64,000 bases of DNA from DATFVJ01 sp963820395. GTDB taxonomy: Bacteria; Actinomycetota; Actinomycetes; Streptosporangiales; Streptosporangiaceae. The DNA lies in assembly GCA_963820395.1 (NCBI GenBank), contig CAWGAE010000028.1:213953-277952 (forward strand). Reading direction: 5' to 3'. Positions 1 to 9,913 of the stretch are shown here, piece by piece; the first letter of the stretch is position 1, and every line of letters starts with the position of its first letter. The notes under the pieces were generated by a model, which was not told the DNA's origin, ran no database searches, and worked only from the letters and a program-made list of their open reading frames with translations. A program made the position numbers and the translations under genes.

Positions 1-141
1 CGGATCTGCCCGGTCGGCGTTCCGGACGCGCCGGGACGACCTACACCCTGCCCGTCCGGCGCCGCCGTCCCCGGGCAACTACCCAATGCGCGCTTGGCTG
101 CGTCCGCTACCCGTCGGCACGATCGCGGGCACACTGTGCAA

Positions 142-969
142 ATGGAAGACAGCCTGTACGTGACGCGGCCGCGTGGGCGTTTCCTGCCGACGAGGCTCAC
201 CCAGGGGCCCTGGGCGGCGGACCGTCAGCACGGCGGTCCGGTGGCCGCGCTGCTCGCGTGCGTGCTCGAATCCGCCGCTCCCGAGGACTGGCTAACGCCG
301 CAGCTCTCCGTGGACTACCTGAGCGCGGTGCCAATGGCCGAGCTCGCCGGGGACGTCGAGGTGGTCAAGGACGGGCGCCGCACCCGTTGCGTAAATGCCA
401 GCCTCAGTCACGACGGACAGGTTTACGCGCTGGCCCGGGCTTGGCAGGTTGCCCCGGGCCTGGTCCGGTCGACGACGCCCCCCGGACCAGCGGCGGCGCG
501 CGACAGCACAGACACAGGCACTGCCGCGGCCGCATGCCCGGCAGCTCCGCCGCCGCCGGAGGAATCCTCATACGGCCGCGCGTCCTTCCGGTTCGGCTAC
601 CAGGAGGCGGTAGAGATGCGGTTCGTCCGCGGATCATTCCGCGAACGCGCTCCCGCGACGGCATGGGCGCGGCTGCTCGTGCCGGTTCTGCCCGACGCGG
701 TGTCCTCGCCGCTGCAGCGGGCGGCCGGACTCGCCGACTTCGGCAGCGGGATCAGTGCCGTGCTGGACCGGGCCACCTGGAACTACCACAACCTCGACCT
801 CTCCCTGCACCTCCACAGGCGCCCGGCGGGTGAATGGATCTGCCTGGAATCGGCTTCCCTGGTCGGGCCGGAAGGCGCAGGCACCTGCCGGACCACGCTG
901 CACGACACCGCCGGGACCTTCGGCGCGGCGGCGCAATCCTTGCTCGCCACCGCCGTCAGCCGAGGGTGA
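142..969 (+). CDS. acyl-CoA thioesterase-like (hot-dog fold) protein
   Basis: Likely hydrolyses acyl-CoA or acts as a two-domain hot-dog thioesterase of the TesB/4HBT_3 type. After the start MEDSLYVTRP the protein has the family's early pattern: a GPWAADRQHGGPVAALL helix region, then a PQLSVDYLSAVP strand. A second hot-dog half follows, with RFGYQEAVEMRFVRGSF and a DFGSGISAVLD segment where the family has its acid/Ser region. The open frame extends upstream to a TTG at 94, but homology begins at the ATG at 142, giving about 275 residues, normal for the family. The middle (about residues 105-145) is an Ala/Pro-rich linker. It converges on the AAA+ gene and overlaps its end by a few bases. The substrate is unknown. 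Confidence 0.75.
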   Translation: MEDSLYVTRPRGRFLPTRLTQGPWAADRQHGGPVAALLACVLESAAPEDWLTPQLSVDYLSAVPMAELAGDVEVVKDGRRTRCVNASLSHDGQVYALARAWQVAPGLVRSTTPPGPAAARDSTDTGTAAAACPAAPPPPEESSYGRASFRFGYQEAVEMRFVRGSFRERAPATAWARLLVPVLPDAVSSPLQRAAGLADFGSGISAVLDRATWNYHNLDLSLHLHRRPAGEWICLESASLVGPEGAGTCRTTLHDTAGTFGAAAQSLLATAVSRG

Positions 970-3378
970 ACTCCCGAAAGGCGGCGCGGACGTCGGCTCC
1001 GGTCACGGTGGTCAGTTCGGCAGCGCTCGCGCGTTCACCGAGCCGCGCGACCCGCAGGTCCCTGTGCGCGCACGCGCGCTCGAACAGCGATCGCGCGAAC
1101 CGGCCGTTGCCAAGCTCGTCGACCCGGCCCTGCGCGCACACCTCACCGAAGGTCTCGCCCGAGCCCGGCCAGGGCGTCCGAGTCGAAAACGTCGCCGGCG
1201 CAGCCCTGCCAGGTGCGTCGCAATGCTCTGCAACTCCGCGGCCGAGTAGCTCGGGAACCGTACGCGAGTGGCGAACCGTGACGCGAGGCCCGGATTGGTG
1301 GCGAGGAAGGACTCCATCGCGGCGGGGTAGCCGGCCAGCACCACGACAAGGCGGTCACGATCGTCCTCCGCCCGCTTGAGCAGGATCTGGATCGCCTCCG
1401 CGCCGAATGCGTCACCGCTGGAATACCCGCTGTTGCTGAGGGAGTATGCCTCATCGACGAACAGCAACCCGCCGAGCGCTGAGTCGATCAGCCTGTTGGT
1501 CTTGACCGCCGTCGAGCCGAGGTGCTCACCGACGAGGTCACCACGGTGCGCCTCGACCACCGAAGGACGAGAAAGCAGGCCAAGTGCGGCGAAAACACGG
1601 CCGAGGATCCTGGCGACACTCGTCTTTCCCGTGCCAGGCGGGCCGGTGAAGACGAAATGCCGGGCCGGCGGCGAGGCAGCCAGGCCCTGGCGCTCGCGCA
1701 TCCGCGCTACCTGAAGCTGGGCGGCGATCGCCCGCACCTGCTGCTTCACGGGCTCGAGGCCGATGAGCCCATCGAGCTCGGCAAATGCGCTCGCCAATGT
1801 TGGGGTCTGCTCGTAGCCGCGGAAACGCGAGGTCAGTTCGGCGAAAGCGCGATCGGCGTCCGCAGCGCGGATGGTGATGAGCTCGGCCGGATCGGGATCT
1901 TGCCCGTTGCTGATGACCCGAACATCGCGCGCCTCCCCCGCCTTCTCGACAAAGCTGCGCACGAACCGCCCGTTGCCGAGGTCATCCACGATGCGACGGC
2001 GCGCCACCTCCTCGAAGATGCGCCACAGCGCGGGCCGTGCGTCCGCGTCGAGCACGTCGCCGCGCCGCTCCACGCACGACTCGGCGATCTGCAGCAACTC
2101 GGCGGGGGTGTAGCTGGGGAACTTCACGCGGGTGGCGAACCGCGACGCCAGCCCCGGGTTGCTGGCGAGGAAGTCCTCCATCTGCTTCTCGTACCCGGCG
2201 AGAATGATGACCAGGTCCTCGCGGTCGTCCTCGGCCCGCTTCAGCAGCGCCTGGACGGCCTCGTTGCCAAAACGGTCCGACTGCCCGTCGCCCTCGTTCA
2301 CGAGGCTGTACGCCTCGTCGATGAAAAGGACGCCGCCGAGGGCGGAGTCCACAAGCTCGTTCGCCTTGATCGCCGTGGCCCCGAGAAACTCCCCGACAAG
2401 ATCGGCCCGCTGCGCTTCGACCACGTACGGCGTGTCGAGCAGCCCGAAGGCATAGAAAATCTTGGCGATGACCCGCGCCACGGTGGTCTTGCCGGTGCCC
2501 GGCGGACCGAGAAGCACGAAGTGGCGCATCGGCTTGTCAGTCGTGTACCCCGCCAGGGCACGCATCCGGGCAGCCTCAATCGACGCGGCGATGGATCTGA
2601 TCTGCTCCTTGACCGGTTCCAGGCCGATCATGCTGGCAAGTTCGGCCATCGCCTGGCCGACTGAGATCTCCGGCAACGCGGTCTCGATCGCGGCGGGGCC
2701 GGGCTCTTTATCCCGCGGCCTTGGGACGTCACCGGCCACCGCCTGCTCACGGACGGGACTCTCTGCCGAGTGGGCGTAGGCGCCGGCGATGCCGCCGCCA
2801 CGCAGGCGCGTCCGGCCCTGCACGCGGTCGTCCTGCATGGCCTTTGCCAGCCGCCAACCGAGCACGACAACGGCGAGCAACCATGCGGTGCCGAGCCCGA
2901 TGACCGCCAGGGACGGCCAGATTCGCAGGGCCGCGACACCTGCGGGCACCGACCAGAGCAGCGCCCACGCCACCGTCCTGCACGGCACGTACCAGCGGGC
3001 GAGTGTGGCGGTATGGGCCGCGGCCGCCACGGCGAACGGCAGCACGAGGAGCGGGGACAGGCGGCTCGCGTGCGCGCCCGCACCGACGGTGACCCCGACG
3101 AAGCCCCATACCGCGACCGACACCGACGCGGCCACGCTGCGCCGACCCTCGAGCACCGCGATGATCCCGAACCCGAGGGCGGCGAGCAGTATGAAGGGTG
3201 ACGCGAGCCCAGCGAGGATAACGAACGCAACCAAAAGAAAGATCTTCAGGCCGAACGGCGCACGGGCGAACGCGGACCGAGCTCGGTTTAGCCAATTGTC
3301 CGCTGGGCGACTACCCGACCAGGATTTCTCGTGAGCCCGCAACCTGCTCCCTCGCACTCGTCCCTGTATAGCGCACAT
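956..3378 (-). CDS. membrane-anchored double AAA+ ATPase (CbbX/SpoVK type), frameshifted at its 3' end
   Basis: Numbered from an in-frame start at 3417, the protein has about four hydrophobic segments at residues 57-185, then two CbbX/SpoVK-type AAA+ modules. Module 1 has Walker A GPPGTGKT at 304-311 and Walker B VLFIDE at 363-368. Module 2 has Walker A at 592-599 and LLFVDE at 651-656. This family remodels protein complexes (CbbX, SpoVK, EccA C-terminal half), but the client here is unknown. The second module leaves frame near 1215 and again near 1150. The correct continuation lies in the other frames (AGDVFDSDALAGL, then GRVDELGNGRFARSLFE), matching module 1 and ending at 956. Two single-base indels therefore separate the ends, from decay or sequence error. 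The start is uncertain; the ATG at 3378 has no good ribosome site. Confidence 0.7.
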
Positions 3379-3417
3379 ACGGCGGATGCGGCAGCACCCA
3401 CGCTGTTGCATGGGCAC

Positions 3418-3723
3418 AACCCGCGTAAGGGCCAGGCCAGAACTGGCTGGCTTGCGTTCCTATCGTTCCTATGGCACCCCCGCCCCATCCTGGCTGGGTC
3501 CTTACAACAGATGACTACCCAACGCGGTTGCGCGACGTCGGCCGGGCTCACGTATCCCTCCCCCACCCGTTACCGCGCGCTGTCACAAATAAGCAAAATG
3601 GTGCGGCCAGCTTACCTATTCTCGCGGTCGGCATGCTGGAAGCCGTGGTGGTGTCTAGCCTTGCGAGGTGATGGGGATTGGTGGGCGTGGCGGGACGGAA
3701 TTCCGCGTTGGTCCCGCCCAGTG
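3418..3723. other. intergenic, no gene recognised
   Basis: About 300 bases between the AAA+ gene and the end of nrdJ. Open frames exist on the plus strand, but their translations show low complexity and no family resemblance. I see no hairpin or promoter I would defend. Confidence 0.5.
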
Positions 3724-3780
3724 AGTCAGGCCGGTGCGTCAGGCCGGTGCGTCAGGCCGGTGCGTCAGGCCGGTGCGTCG
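3724..3780. repeat. 13-bp tandem repeat, about four copies
   Basis: The unit ggtgcgtcaggcc is repeated head to tail about four times and ends in a diverged copy. It abuts the hydrolase remnant downstream of nrdJ and probably grew by slippage. No coding role is evident. Confidence 0.85.
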
Positions 3781-3891
3781 GGTGGTCTCACGGACGAACG
3801 CGGCAATTACCTCACCGAGCCGCTCGCCCGCGTCCTCCTGCAGGAAATGGCCCGCCCCAGCCATAACCGGGTGGTGGCGGCCCGCTGCGCC
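3779..3891 (-). pseudogene. C-terminal remnant of an alpha/beta hydrolase (haloalkane-dehalogenase-like)
   Basis: Minus-strand translation gives GAGHFLQEDAGERLGEVIAAF, the characteristic end of haloalkane dehalogenases and related alpha/beta hydrolases. The His of GAGHF is the catalytic-triad histidine. Only about 38 residues remain. Upstream on the same strand lies the end of nrdJ, so the rest of the hydrolase is gone. It is a relic directly downstream of nrdJ, bordered on the other side by a 13-bp tandem repeat. Confidence 0.6.
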
Positions 3892-3901
3892 GGGGACATT
3901 C

Positions 3902-6900
3902 TCAGCTGCAACCGCTGGTGGAGCCGCAGCCTTCGCATACGTAGCAGCTACCCGCCGGGCGCATTTTTGTGCCGCAGGTAAGGCACAGCGGCGCATCTGC
4001 AGTACGGCCTTGCTGTTCTTCGATCAGCTCCATCGACGAGTGCGCGTGGGCAGGCTCCGCGGCGCGCGGCAACCGTCCGGGACGCTTCTGTTCAACGGGC
4101 GCAGACTGTGCCATCGCCTCCGGGTCCGCCTCGGCCAGTTCGGCCGTGTCTTCCGCGGCGAGCTGGGCGCTGCGCTCAGCCGCGGACAAAATGCCGAGTT
4201 CGGCCCGATCCTCGTCAGACAGGTGATCAAGCGCGAGCCGGCGGAAGATGTAGTCCAGCACCGAACTGGCGATCCGGATGTCGGGATCGTCGGTGAGCCC
4301 GGCAGGCTCGAACCGCATATTGGTGAACTTCTCCACCCAGGTCCGCAATGGTACCCCGTACTGGAGGCTGATCGAGATGGCCATCGAGAAGGCGTCCATC
4401 ACGCCCGCCAGCGTCGATCCCTGCTTGCCGAGCTTGAGGAAGACCTCGCCGGGCCCGTCGCCGGGATAGGTTGACGCGGTCATATACCCCTCGGCGCCGC
4501 CGACCGAGAACGAGGTCACCGTCGCGGTGCGCTGCTTCGGTAGCCGACGGCGCACCGGCGGGGTCTCGTGCTCGGCCGTCCCCTGCCGCGCGGCTGCCGG
4601 CCCCTGCCGCCTGCCTGCTGTGTGGCCGCCGGCCTCGGCACCCGCGAACTTCCTCCCGGCCGCCGAGAGCGGCTGCCCTACCTTGCAGTTGTCGCGGTAG
4701 ATCGCCAGTGCCTTCAGGCCGAGCTTCCAGCCCTCGAAATAGACGTGCTCAATGTCCTCGACAGTGGCGCTCTCCGGCATGTTGACCGTGTTGTGATTGA
4801 CGATGCCATTTGCCACGAAGGCATGCGTTTGAGGAACTGAGAGGTCGTAAACCTCGGCTTCGCCAGCATCCGCCACCGAAACCACCGGGGAGAAGTGCAG
4901 GTTCCCGTCAATGACCTGGCGGAGCCAGGCAGGAAGCTCGACACCCGGCAGTGTCGCAACACGCTCGATCGTAGAGCGGCACACCTGCTGCGTGCGGGTG
5001 TCAAGCAGGAATGTAAACTCCGATCGCCAGCTGCGCAGACCGTTGCGACCGCGTGTCCCGAGCGGGATCATCTCGTAGAGTTCGCGCCCGGTGAGACCCG
5101 GAACGATATCCACGGTGGCGGACTTACAGCTCATCCGCGAGTAGTCGGCGCCCCGCCCAGCCTTCTCCGGCTCGAGGAACGGAACGAGGCCGGCCATGAA
5201 CTGGCCCTGCGTTCCCGCTGCGTAGACCTCGCCGCAAACCTTTCCGTTCTGTTCCTGGCGCTTTGTGACGCGCCCGCTTATCACGCCGAGATTCGTCATT
5301 ACGGCCTGCAGGTCGTCGAGGAGCCCGGGGCTGTCCAGGCAGATGGCCCATTTAGGCGCAGTCGTCATCGAGACATCGGCGTCCAGGGCAAGACCCTGCA
5401 GGAAGGCGAGCACCATCTCACGCGGTGACATTAGAACCGCGTCTGGGATGCGCTTGTCCGAGGCGTGCAATCCGCATCCTAGGGCTGCCAAGAACTCCAC
5501 CACAGCCTTGGACGAGACCACTACTCCGGGGCATTTGCCGGGATCTGCAGTGATTCTCGCCTCTAGGCCGAACACCGAATACCACGCATCGCTGACCCGC
5601 CGCAGGACCTCGGGCACCGAGTTGGTAATGGTTATAGTCCAATTGATGCGGGCCGTCTGCCCTTCCGATGCGTACGCACCAAGCAGGAAAGCTAGTTCCT
5701 CGGTCATCTCCCCCGGAAGTGTTACCGGCTCCTGACTCCCATCGAGCGGCGACACCATTACGTGCCGCAGGCTGGCAGGGGTCGTCGCCCACAACTCAGC
5801 TCCATATTGGATTGCGACCGCGTCGCCCTCGTGGGTCTCGCCGAGCGTCCTCCAGCGCAGGTCACCTCCGGCCGCGACGAGCAGCCGGTGCGGATTTGTC
5901 CCGGTAATCGTGTGGCCTGAACGGAGCCGGACCCGGCGCACCGGGCGAACGCCACCGTAATAGAACGCGTCGGTCTTGCGGTCTCCGTCCAAGGACGAGA
6001 TCACCAGCCGCTCCCTGCGGAACGTGTCTTCTTCCTCGTCCCTATGCAAGATGCTGATTCGAATCAGGCCATCTGAGGACGGAACGAGCGTGTCACCGGT
6101 CACGCACTTGCTTATGGCTCCACTGAGAAAGGGCTGCACCGTAGCCATCATCCGGACATGGCCCATTGGCTTGATCGCGCGCTCACCCATCGCGCAGTCG
6201 AATACTTCGTAGTCCTCCTGGCGCAGCCCCGGCGCGTCCACCACATGGCCGTGCTCGGCGATGTACTCGATGACAGCCTCGATCTGCTCGGGCTGGTAGC
6301 CGAGGTTCGTCAGGGCGCGCGACACGGTCTGGTTGACGATCTGCATGGATCCCCCGCCGACCAGTTTCTTGAACTTGACCAGGGCCAGGTCCGGCTCGAT
6401 GCCTGTGGTGTCACAGTCCATCATGAGGCCTATGGTGTTGTGACTCACCATCCCGTTCGCAACGTACGTGACATTCTCTGGAACGGACAGATCGTACGTG
6501 GGTTGCACGCCACCATCGTCGTTTGCGGCGATCCGCTCATAGAGATATTCGAGCGCCTCGCCCAGCCGCTCGTCGACAGTTTCCTCGAAGATCCGTTGCG
6601 CCAGCGTCCGCGGGACTCCGCGAGCTTTGCGAAGCGACTGAAATACCGCATTCCGTTGCCGACTGCCCACCGGCGTCAGCTCTTCCCACACTGCCCTGGG
6701 CAGGTAGATGTAATCGTTCGCCGATCGATCCGGTTCCAATTCTGCCACGACGCTGGCCTTACGCTCGCCGATGAAACCAATCCGCTGGTCGAAGTTGAGA
6801 GCGGCGTCGATATTACGCAGTCGAATCACGAAGATGGATCCGCTCCAACCGCTCCCGATCAGCTGGGTGGTCGTGGCAAGACCAAGAGCCAGCATGAGGC

Positions 6901-9805
6901 TCCGTACCTCTGCCGCAAATGTCTCGTGTGCGGTCGACAGGCTCGGTACGCCTTGGAGCACAGCCCCGTCTGCTTCGAACAGGCCGCACACGAAAGAGGC
7001 GTACACGTCCGGGTTGTTGGTCTCAAGGATCACCGAGGGTATGTGCGGGATCCCGCTGGCTTGGTGAGCCTCGCCAGGCAGCCCCTTGGCGAAGCCGGCC
7101 GCCTGCCACCAGCGGGCGAGCCGCACCGACGGCAGCAGCACCTCGCGGTAACCCTCCTCCGCCGTCACCACGGGCTCTAGCCCGAAGAGCGACTTGGCGA
7201 GTACCTCGAGCCGCGCCGCTACATCGAGATCGGTGCCGGCGACATAGAGCCTGATCCCCTTTGCATCCAGGCTGCCATCGCCCATGAAATATCCGGCGAG
7301 TTCCGCCATTTCGGGCGTCACCTGGTCAGGCACCCGCAAACTGCGGTCGCCGACGTAATGGGTCTGATCCAAGATGGGGAGTGGCACCCGTCGGGTCGTA
7401 CCTACCATCGTGCCTAGCTGCATCGGAACCACGTCACCGGGGACAATGTCGGCCAAGCGCTTCCATACCCGCGCACCGGTATGCGTGTCAACCACCTTCA
7501 CGCGATGCGCGAGGGTCCCCTGTACCTTGTATCCACCCTCGGTCCGGATAAGGCGCGTCGGCTCCTCGCCGTTGACAAAAAACCGTGTCGCGAGCCTCGG
7601 GCCCTCGTCGGTGGACACCATTAGTTCGATGTCCTGCCAGCGATCCCCGTATTCCTCACCCAGTTCAGCGAGGCGAGCAAGGCCCCGCCCGGTAGTGATA
7701 AGACTGTCCCCCGTGAGGCAGCCAGTAGGCGCGAGTAGACTACTTTGCGCGTTTCTATACCCGTTTTCCTCACCCAGGGCGAGGCACTCCCGCCACGCCG
7801 TGGTGGCGGCGTCGAGAATTTTCTCTCCCATGCCGCCATGCGCGCGGACTGTATCGTTCGCCGCGGCATGCTTTCGCATCACGCGCTTATGCGCGACGGC
7901 GTTTCGCGGGTACCCGTCGTACGGTCCGACGGCCGCGGCCAATTCGGCGGACCGCTTGTAAGCGGTGCCGGTTAGCAGCGAGGTGACAGCAGCCGCGATT
8001 GCCCGGCCGCCCGGGGAGTCGTAGGCGTGGCCCGTCGCCATCAGCAGCGCACCAAGATTAGCATAACCGATGCCAAGCTGGCGGTAGGCACGGGTCGTCT
8101 CGGCGATCTTCTGCGTCGGGAAGTCGGCGAACGTGATGGAGATATCCATCGCGGTAATGATGAGCTCGACGATCCGGGCGAAACGTTCAGTGTCAAAAGT
8201 GTCGTCCTCGCGCAGGAATTTCAATAGGTTGATGCTGGCGAGATTGCACGAAGAATTGTCCAAATGGATATATTCTGAGCACGGATTACTTGCAGTTATC
8301 CGGCCTGATTCCGGGCAGGTGTGCCAGTCGTTAATGGTGCCGTCGTACTGAATTCCGGGATCGGCGCATTCCCATGCCGCCTGTGCCATCTTGCGGAACA
8401 GCGTCTTGGCGTCGATCCGATCGACGACTTCACCCGTCCTCCTGGCGAGCAGGTCGAACTGCCCACCCGACTCGACTGCTTCCATGAACTCGTCGGAGAC
8501 GCGGACCGAGTTGTTGGCATTCTGGTACTGAACACTCGTAATGTCCTGGCCGCCGAGGTCCATGTCGAACCCGGCGTCACGCAAAACCCGGACCTTTTCT
8601 TCCTCCCGAGCCTTGGTTTCAATGAACTCGCCGACATCCGGGTGATCGACATCCAGCACGACCATCTTGGCGGCACGCCGGGTGGCGCCGCCCGACTTGA
8701 TGGTCCCCGCCGAGGCGTCCGCACCGCGCATGAACGAGACCGGGCCGCTCGCGGTGCCACCCGACGAAAGCAGTTCCTTGCTGGAGCGGATGCGGGACAA
8801 GTTAACGCCAGAACCCGATCCGCCCTTGAAGATCAGGCCTTCTTCCTTGTACCAGTCGAGGATCGAGTCCATCGTGTCGTCGACTGCGAGGATGAAACAG
8901 TTGTGCACGCGAAGGTTGCCAGAAAGGTACTCGCCGCTCTCGGTCTGGATGTCATAGACCTGCATCGGGCCTATTCTTTCGGCGAATTTGATCTCAGCCA
9001 GCCGCTGGTTCGGCCCCCCGGACTCAGGATCCGTCCACAGCAGATGGTCGCCGGACCGCAGCTCCCCAGCCTCAACGAAACTGCCATCGACCAGATTCTC
9101 CGACCGCCAGACGAGATGGTCGGCCGTTACATCCAGGGTGTGGCCCGCCTTCGTGTGCAGGCGCAGCACGTCCTTCACGCCGTTGGCCTTGGTCGCGACG
9201 ATCCGGGTCACGCCATGGGCGTCGTAGACCTTGCCCCCTCTGGCATCATCTTCGACGAGCTTGCCAATAGGAACCAGGCCGGCTGGCGTGCTCACCGGCG
9301 CGTCGTAGGGCTGGCAGGCGGAAACCTGCTGCGGAGAGGTGGTCCCTACGTTGAACCAGACCGGTGAGTTGAAGCTGAAGACCTGGTGGATGAGGGCGTG
9401 CTTCAGCTCGTGATCGAAGATCTCCGCGTCTTCGTCGGTGGCGAAGTAGCCGTTCTCCTTGCCGGTCGTGACATAGACATTTGCGACACGGTCGACGAGT
9501 TGCTTGAGACTCCACTCACGCTGCGGGGTACCGACCGCGCCGCGAAAGTACTTGGTGGTGACGATGTTGGCGGCGTTGATGGACCAGAAATCAGGAAACT
9601 CCACTCCACGCTGCTCGAAGTTGACCGAGCCGTCCCGCCAGTTGGTCATGACGACGTCCCTGCGCTCCCAGGTCACCTCCTCATAGGGATGGATGCCAGC
9701 CTTCGAATAGATGCGCTGGCTCGTCAGGCCACCAGCCGCTCCCTTGCGTGTGCCCTTGCCGCCGTTGCCACCCCGCCCGGCCCGGCCGCTCGCCGTCTCC
9801 GTCAT
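3902..9805 (-). CDS. nrdJ: B12-dependent class II ribonucleotide reductase with three inteins
   Basis: Adenosylcobalamin-dependent reductase that converts ribonucleotides to deoxyribonucleotides in the cytosol. The precursor from ATG 9805 is 1,967 residues. Removing three in-frame inteins leaves 961, normal for actinobacterial NrdJ. Extein landmarks include RRDVVMTNWRDGSVNFEQRG near the N-terminus, the loop NPCSEYIHLDNSSCNLASIN with the NPCSE radical cysteine, and a C-terminal cysteine cluster (CLTCGTK, CYVCEGCGS) typical of the redox/zinc tail. The frame runs further up to 9871, but a strong ribosome site (gggaggggga) sits just before 9805. The gene lies about 100 bp downstream of nrdR, in the same orientation and probably co-transcribed. 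Function depends on all three inteins splicing. Confidence 0.95.
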   Translation of the reverse strand: MTETASGRAGRGGNGGKGTRKGAAGGLTSQRIYSKAGIHPYEEVTWERRDVVMTNWRDGSVNFEQRGVEFPDFWSINAANIVTTKYFRGAVGTPQREWSLKQLVDRVANVYVTTGKENGYFATDEDAEIFDHELKHALIHQVFSFNSPVWFNVGTTSPQQVSACQPYDAPVSTPAGLVPIGKLVEDDARGGKVYDAHGVTRIVATKANGVKDVLRLHTKAGHTLDVTADHLVWRSENLVDGSFVEAGELRSGDHLLWTDPESGGPNQRLAEIKFAERIGPMQVYDIQTESGEYLSGNLRVHNCFILAVDDTMDSILDWYKEEGLIFKGGSGSGVNLSRIRSSKELLSSGGTASGPVSFMRGADASAGTIKSGGATRRAAKMVVLDVDHPDVGEFIETKAREEEKVRVLRDAGFDMDLGGQDITSVQYQNANNSVRVSDEFMEAVESGGQFDLLARRTGEVVDRIDAKTLFRKMAQAAWECADPGIQYDGTINDWHTCPESGRITASNPCSEYIHLDNSSCNLASINLLKFLREDDTFDTERFARIVELIITAMDISITFADFPTQKIAETTRAYRQLGIGYANLGALLMATGHAYDSPGGRAIAAAVTSLLTGTAYKRSAELAAAVGPYDGYPRNAVAHKRVMRKHAAANDTVRAHGGMGEKILDAATTAWRECLALGEENGYRNAQSSLLAPTGCLTGDSLITTGRGLARLAELGEEYGDRWQDIELMVSTDEGPRLATRFFVNGEEPTRLIRTEGGYKVQGTLAHRVKVVDTHTGARVWKRLADIVPGDVVPMQLGTMVGTTRRVPLPILDQTHYVGDRSLRVPDQVTPEMAELAGYFMGDGSLDAKGIRLYVAGTDLDVAARLEVLAKSLFGLEPVVTAEEGYREVLLPSVRLARWWQAAGFAKGLPGEAHQASGIPHIPSVILETNNPDVYASFVCGLFEADGAVLQGVPSLSTAHETFAAEVRSLMLALGLATTTQLIGSGWSGSIFVIRLRNIDAALNFDQRIGFIGERKASVVAELEPDRSANDYIYLPRAVWEELTPVGSRQRNAVFQSLRKARGVPRTLAQRIFEETVDERLGEALEYLYERIAANDDGGVQPTYDLSVPENVTYVANGMVSHNTIGLMMDCDTTGIEPDLALVKFKKLVGGGSMQIVNQTVSRALTNLGYQPEQIEAVIEYIAEHGHVVDAPGLRQEDYEVFDCAMGERAIKPMGHVRMMATVQPFLSGAISKCVTGDTLVPSSDGLIRISILHRDEEEDTFRRERLVISSLDGDRKTDAFYYGGVRPVRRVRLRSGHTITGTNPHRLLVAAGGDLRWRTLGETHEGDAVAIQYGAELWATTPASLRHVMVSPLDGSQEPVTLPGEMTEELAFLLGAYASEGQTARINWTITITNSVPEVLRRVSDAWYSVFGLEARITADPGKCPGVVVSSKAVVEFLAALGCGLHASDKRIPDAVLMSPREMVLAFLQGLALDADVSMTTAPKWAICLDSPGLLDDLQAVMTNLGVISGRVTKRQEQNGKVCGEVYAAGTQGQFMAGLVPFLEPEKAGRGADYSRMSCKSATVDIVPGLTGRELYEMIPLGTRGRNGLRSWRSEFTFLLDTRTQQVCRSTIERVATLPGVELPAWLRQVIDGNLHFSPVVSVADAGEAEVYDLSVPQTHAFVANGIVNHNTVNMPESATVEDIEHVYFEGWKLGLKALAIYRDNCKVGQPLSAAGRKFAGAEAGGHTAGRRQGPAAARQGTAEHETPPVRRRLPKQRTATVTSFSVGGAEGYMTASTYPGDGPGEVFLKLGKQGSTLAGVMDAFSMAISISLQYGVPLRTWVEKFTNMRFEPAGLTDDPDIRIASSVLDYIFRRLALDHLSDEDRAELGILSAAERSAQLAAEDTAELAEADPEAMAQSAPVEQKRPGRLPRAAEPAHAHSSMELIEEQQGRTADAPLCLTCGTKMRPAGSCYVCEGCGSTSGCS
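4790..6106 (-). other. NrdJ intein 3 (LAGLIDADG intein with degenerate second motif, 439 aa)
   Basis: Residues 1234-1672 of the precursor. It starts CVTGDTLVPS and ends GIVNHN before +1 Thr. Splicing joins SGAISK to TVNMPESATVED. Block B is GTNPHRLL. The first dodecapeptide motif (LLGAYASEG) is good. The second (LQGLALDADVSM) lacks the usual glycine after the acidic residues, so nuclease activity may be lost while splicing blocks remain intact. Confidence 0.9.
6437..7720 (-). other. NrdJ intein 2 (LAGLIDADG intein, 428 aa)
   Basis: Residues 696-1123 of the precursor. It begins CLTGDSLITT and ends GMVSHN, followed by +1 Thr. Splicing joins SLLAPTG to TIGLMMDCD, the conserved phosphate-binding loop. 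Block B is GTLAHRVKV. Both dodecapeptide endonuclease motifs are present (LAGYFMGDGSL and CGLFEADGAV) with their acidic residues, so the homing endonuclease may still be active. Confidence 0.93.
8900..9316 (-). other. NrdJ intein 1 (mini-intein, 139 aa)
   Basis: Residues 164-302 of the precursor. It begins at Cys (CQPYDAPVSTP, splice block A), has a block-B-like TADHLVW, and ends VHN before a +1 Cys. Removal rejoins QQVSA to CFILAVDDTMDS, restoring the conserved reductase sequence exactly. At 139 residues it has no homing-endonuclease domain, so it is a natural mini-intein. The insertion point is immediately before a conserved reductase cysteine. Confidence 0.9.
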
Positions 9806-9913
9806 TTGCTCCCCCTCCCGGGACCCAGCTGAATCCTTCTCGGCCCTTGCGGGCCGCCGCCGACTATTCACCGCGCCGACCCGTGGCCGGGCGCAGGCTG
9901 CCTCCCTGACCGC

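Noticed and set aside
3331..3981. 216-residue plus-strand open frame
   Set aside because: It crosses the 13-bp tandem repeat and the end of nrdJ, has no family resemblance and no ribosome site.
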